From UBA11400 sp964550435 (GTDB lineage Bacteria; Bacteroidota; Rhodothermia; Balneolales; HLUCCA01): a stretch of 64,000 nt of DNA. The notes beneath the pieces are model-generated. The model saw nothing but the letters and a program-made list of their open reading frames with translations. It made no database searches and had not been told where the DNA came from. Location: positions 6,243-70,242 of the forward strand of contig CAZJZI010000008.1 in NCBI GenBank assembly GCA_964550435.1. Reading direction: 5' to 3'. The position numbers and the translations under genes are program-made. Of the stretch, positions 62,415 to 64,000 are shown in pieces (the first letter of the stretch is position 1; each line of letters starts with the position of its first letter).

Positions 62415-63470
62415 TCAATATTCATTTTTTGAACCAGACAGAGCTTCATTGATTGATTTAACATACCACGACATGACCATCATTCCGAGACCGATGCTCA
62501 GATAGTAGGTAAGTAATCTCCAGACAAAAACTGATATTCCTATAAATACATCCCTGTCAAACAACGGACCCTGAAATACCACAAACAACCCTTCCATTCC
62601 GCCACTTCCTCCAGGGGTTGGGATAAAGAATCCCGCAAAGCTCATTGCAAAAGATCTCATCAGCGACAATAGTTCATTAGCTGGTAGAAAACTCAGGACT
62701 ACTATCGTTGGTAATGCAACTTTGGCTAACCATGAAAGCGTCGATATAGCATAAGCCTTGATCAAAAAAGCTTTTGGTTTTTGGGAGATTTTGGAAGAGA
62801 ACGATACTAACGTGTCTAGTTCAGAATCTACTTTATCTTTCATTTTGTTCAAAAGTGGTAGCGAAAAGACTCTTCCTGCCACCTTTTTAAGCGATTCTGG
62901 GTTAACTAACAGACCATAGGCAAGTACAAATGCATAAAACAGCAGTATGGCATAAACGGTGAACATTGCACCACTACCAATAACTCCGATATCCTCTGGA
63001 ATAACTTCCATATAGAATCCAGCAATGATGAGTATCGGAATCATCATCACATAGAATAGTTGATCCAGAAGTACACCGTAAAGAATAATTGCACCTGACT
63101 TACCCAATGATACATTTTCTCTTGTCATTGCATAAGTGGCCACTGGTGCTCCTCCAATCGTGGAAGGTGTGATAGCAGAGGCAAAATCCCAAGTCAAGAC
63201 TACTCTAACTGCACCCATCCATGTAAGTTCTTTATCTGATAGAAAACGCATCTTCCAGGCAGACAACCAGATGCGAAGCAAGGTAACCGCCAATGCGATT
63301 GTCAGACCTGGTAAACGCTTTAGGCGGATATGCTGAAATCCGTCGGGAGTCCATGTCAGATAAATTACAATCGCCATACTGATAACACTCAGGGCTATTG
63401 AAAAAAACATATATCTGGCCGACAGATATCCCTTTGGATCTGTTGTTGTATGTTGTTGGCTATTACTCAA
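62415..63470 (-). CDS. Flippase-like / lysylphosphatidylglycerol synthase-type membrane protein (UPF0104)
   Basis: A 351-residue membrane protein with about eight helices, of the LPG_synthase_TM (UPF0104/AglD-like) family. Conserved SAITPSTIGGAPVATYAMTR in the first half and FFIPTPGGSGGMEGLFVVF in the second half are its repeated P-x-G-G signatures. Members have been tied to lipid or lipid-linked glycan movement and to aminoacylated lipids when fused with a synthase domain, absent here. The only start in place is a TTG at 63468-63470; an ATG 60 bases in would cut into the first helix region. Confidence 0.85.
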   Translation of the reverse strand: MSNSQQHTTTDPKGYLSARYMFFSIALSVISMAIVIYLTWTPDGFQHIRLKRLPGLTIALAVTLLRIWLSAWKMRFLSDKELTWMGAVRVVLTWDFASAITPSTIGGAPVATYAMTRENVSLGKSGAIILYGVLLDQLFYVMMIPILIIAGFYMEVIPEDIGVIGSGAMFTVYAILLFYAFVLAYGLLVNPESLKKVAGRVFSLPLLNKMKDKVDSELDTLVSFSSKISQKPKAFLIKAYAISTLSWLAKVALPTIVVLSFLPANELLSLMRSFAMSFAGFFIPTPGGSGGMEGLFVVFQGPLFDRDVFIGISVFVWRLLTYYLSIGLGMMVMSWYVKSINEALSGSKNEY

Positions 63471-63557
63471 AGAAATGGGGTAGTTAAATCGAGCATCAAT
63501 TTATCGAATTCATTCGAATCTTTTCAAAATATTATGCAGCTTTACTAAGCTATAGCA

Positions 63558-64000
63558 TTAGGAAAGAGTGCTCACAACTCTATCGTACCCTTCTACAAAT
63601 GATTTAACTACATCAGTAGCTGAAGGGCAATCCTTAATCATCCCAGATATCTGTCCAACTTCAAGCTCTCCATCTATTAAATCACCCTCATAAATTCCTT
63701 TTTTTGCCCGCCCTTTACCTAAAATTTTCTTTAATTCCTCAATANNNNNNNNNNGTCGCATTCTTCTGTTCGGCCAATGCAATCTGTTCATAAAATGGGT
63801 TTTTTAAAAGCCTGACCGGAGTAACCTGCTTTAGTGTTAATACAGTTTGCGTATCATCAACTTCGATAATCCTTTTTTTGTAATTCTCATGAGCCGAGCT
63901 TTCGGATGTTACTGCAAATCTACTCCCAACTTGTATGGCATCGGCTCCTAAAGCCAAAGCTGCAACAAATGCTCGTGCATCACCAATACCACCAGCTGCA
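63558..64000 (-). CDS. Nitronate monooxygenase-like FMN enzyme, C-terminal part (5' end outside window, N gap inside)
   Basis: Reading in from the right edge gives AAGGIGDARAFVAALALG-ADAIQVGSRFAVT, the FMN phosphate-binding part of the nitronate monooxygenase (2-nitropropane dioxygenase) family. Then come HENYKKRI and VTPVRLLKNPFY. After ten N at 63745-63754 the text resumes as IEELKKILGKGRAKKGIYEG and ends in EGYDRVVSTLS. The two parts are in different frames across the N run, so the true gap is probably not ten bases. I read this as one gene with an assembly gap, not two genes. Substrate unknown; FabK-like enoyl-ACP reductase is the main alternative. Confidence 0.8.
63745..63754. other. Run of ten N (assembly gap)
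   Basis: Ten undetermined bases inside the nitronate-monooxygenase-like gene. The reading frame does not carry across at this length, so it is a placeholder of unknown true size. Confidence 0.98.

Noticed and set aside
63739..63957. Two separate small genes around the N gap
   Set aside because: Both halves read as parts of one FMN enzyme; the frame change falls exactly at the undetermined bases.

Overview
The window looks like chromosomal backbone DNA from an aerobic, menaquinone-using bacterium of the Bacteroidota/Rhodothermota/Balneolota (FCB) group. My best guess is a marine Balneolaceae-like lineage. The lineage call is inference. It rests on a type IX secretion (T9SS) C-terminal sorting domain, a CarboxypepD-reg/TonB receptor, an alternative complex III (Act) operon joined to a caa3 oxidase, a fused two-subunit 2-oxoacid dehydrogenase E1, and promoters of the Bacteroidetes form TTTG-N19/20-TAnnTTTG. 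By eye the DNA is moderately AT-rich. A 10-base run of N near the right end shows it is draft sequence. I found no phage, insertion sequence, CRISPR array or intact tRNA/rRNA gene.

Layout. 1-6.8 kb: envelope genes on the minus strand (a cut secreted protein, a TonB receptor, a PGRP-type amidase with a T9SS tail, a lipoprotein), then a small plus-strand orphan. 6.8-11.1 kb: minus-strand metabolism and uptake genes (surE, panB-fabZ, ubiE/menG, an unknown membrane protein, comF). 11.3-20.7 kb: plus-strand rodZ-like, ligA, STAS, sodium symporter, pgpH-like HD phosphodiesterase and xerD-like recombinase, followed by mtnA. 20.7-22.5 kb: minus-strand pfkA and a YciO-like gene. 22.6-38 kb: a respiratory block. 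It holds a DUF420 protein, actA-actF, a small unknown membrane protein, sco, coxB-coxA-coxC-coxD, a strong terminator, and divergent ctaA and ctaB for haem A synthesis. Together these give quinol -> ACIII -> caa3 -> O2 plus copper and haem assembly.

38-53.3 kb: fumC, the E1 alpha/beta fusion, then a probable sphingolipid neighbourhood. That neighbourhood has a serine-palmitoyltransferase-like enzyme, a GNAT protein that may be a bacterial ceramide synthase, two GT4 glycosyltransferases and a divergent extended SDR. The SDR heads a plus-strand run with a propeller/Ig-like secreted protein, mutY, a TPR histidine kinase and a TIGR02757 protein. 53.3-58.6 kb: a compact hutH-hutU-hutI-hutG operon turning histidine into glutamate. 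58.7-64 kb: DUF456, an AlkB-like dioxygenase, a decayed tRNA-Pro(CGG) relic, an ABC-F ATPase divergent from rpsU, a flippase-like membrane protein, and a nitronate-monooxygenase-like gene cut by the N gap and the window edge.

Most genes are recognisable core metabolism. The points most worth a second look are the candidate sphingolipid cluster, the uncharacterised small membrane protein between actF and sco, the tRNA-Pro relic at about 59.9 kb, and several perfect inverted repeats overlapping promoters (41.69, 46.54 and 36.94 kb). No wholly new multi-gene system could be shown from sequence alone.
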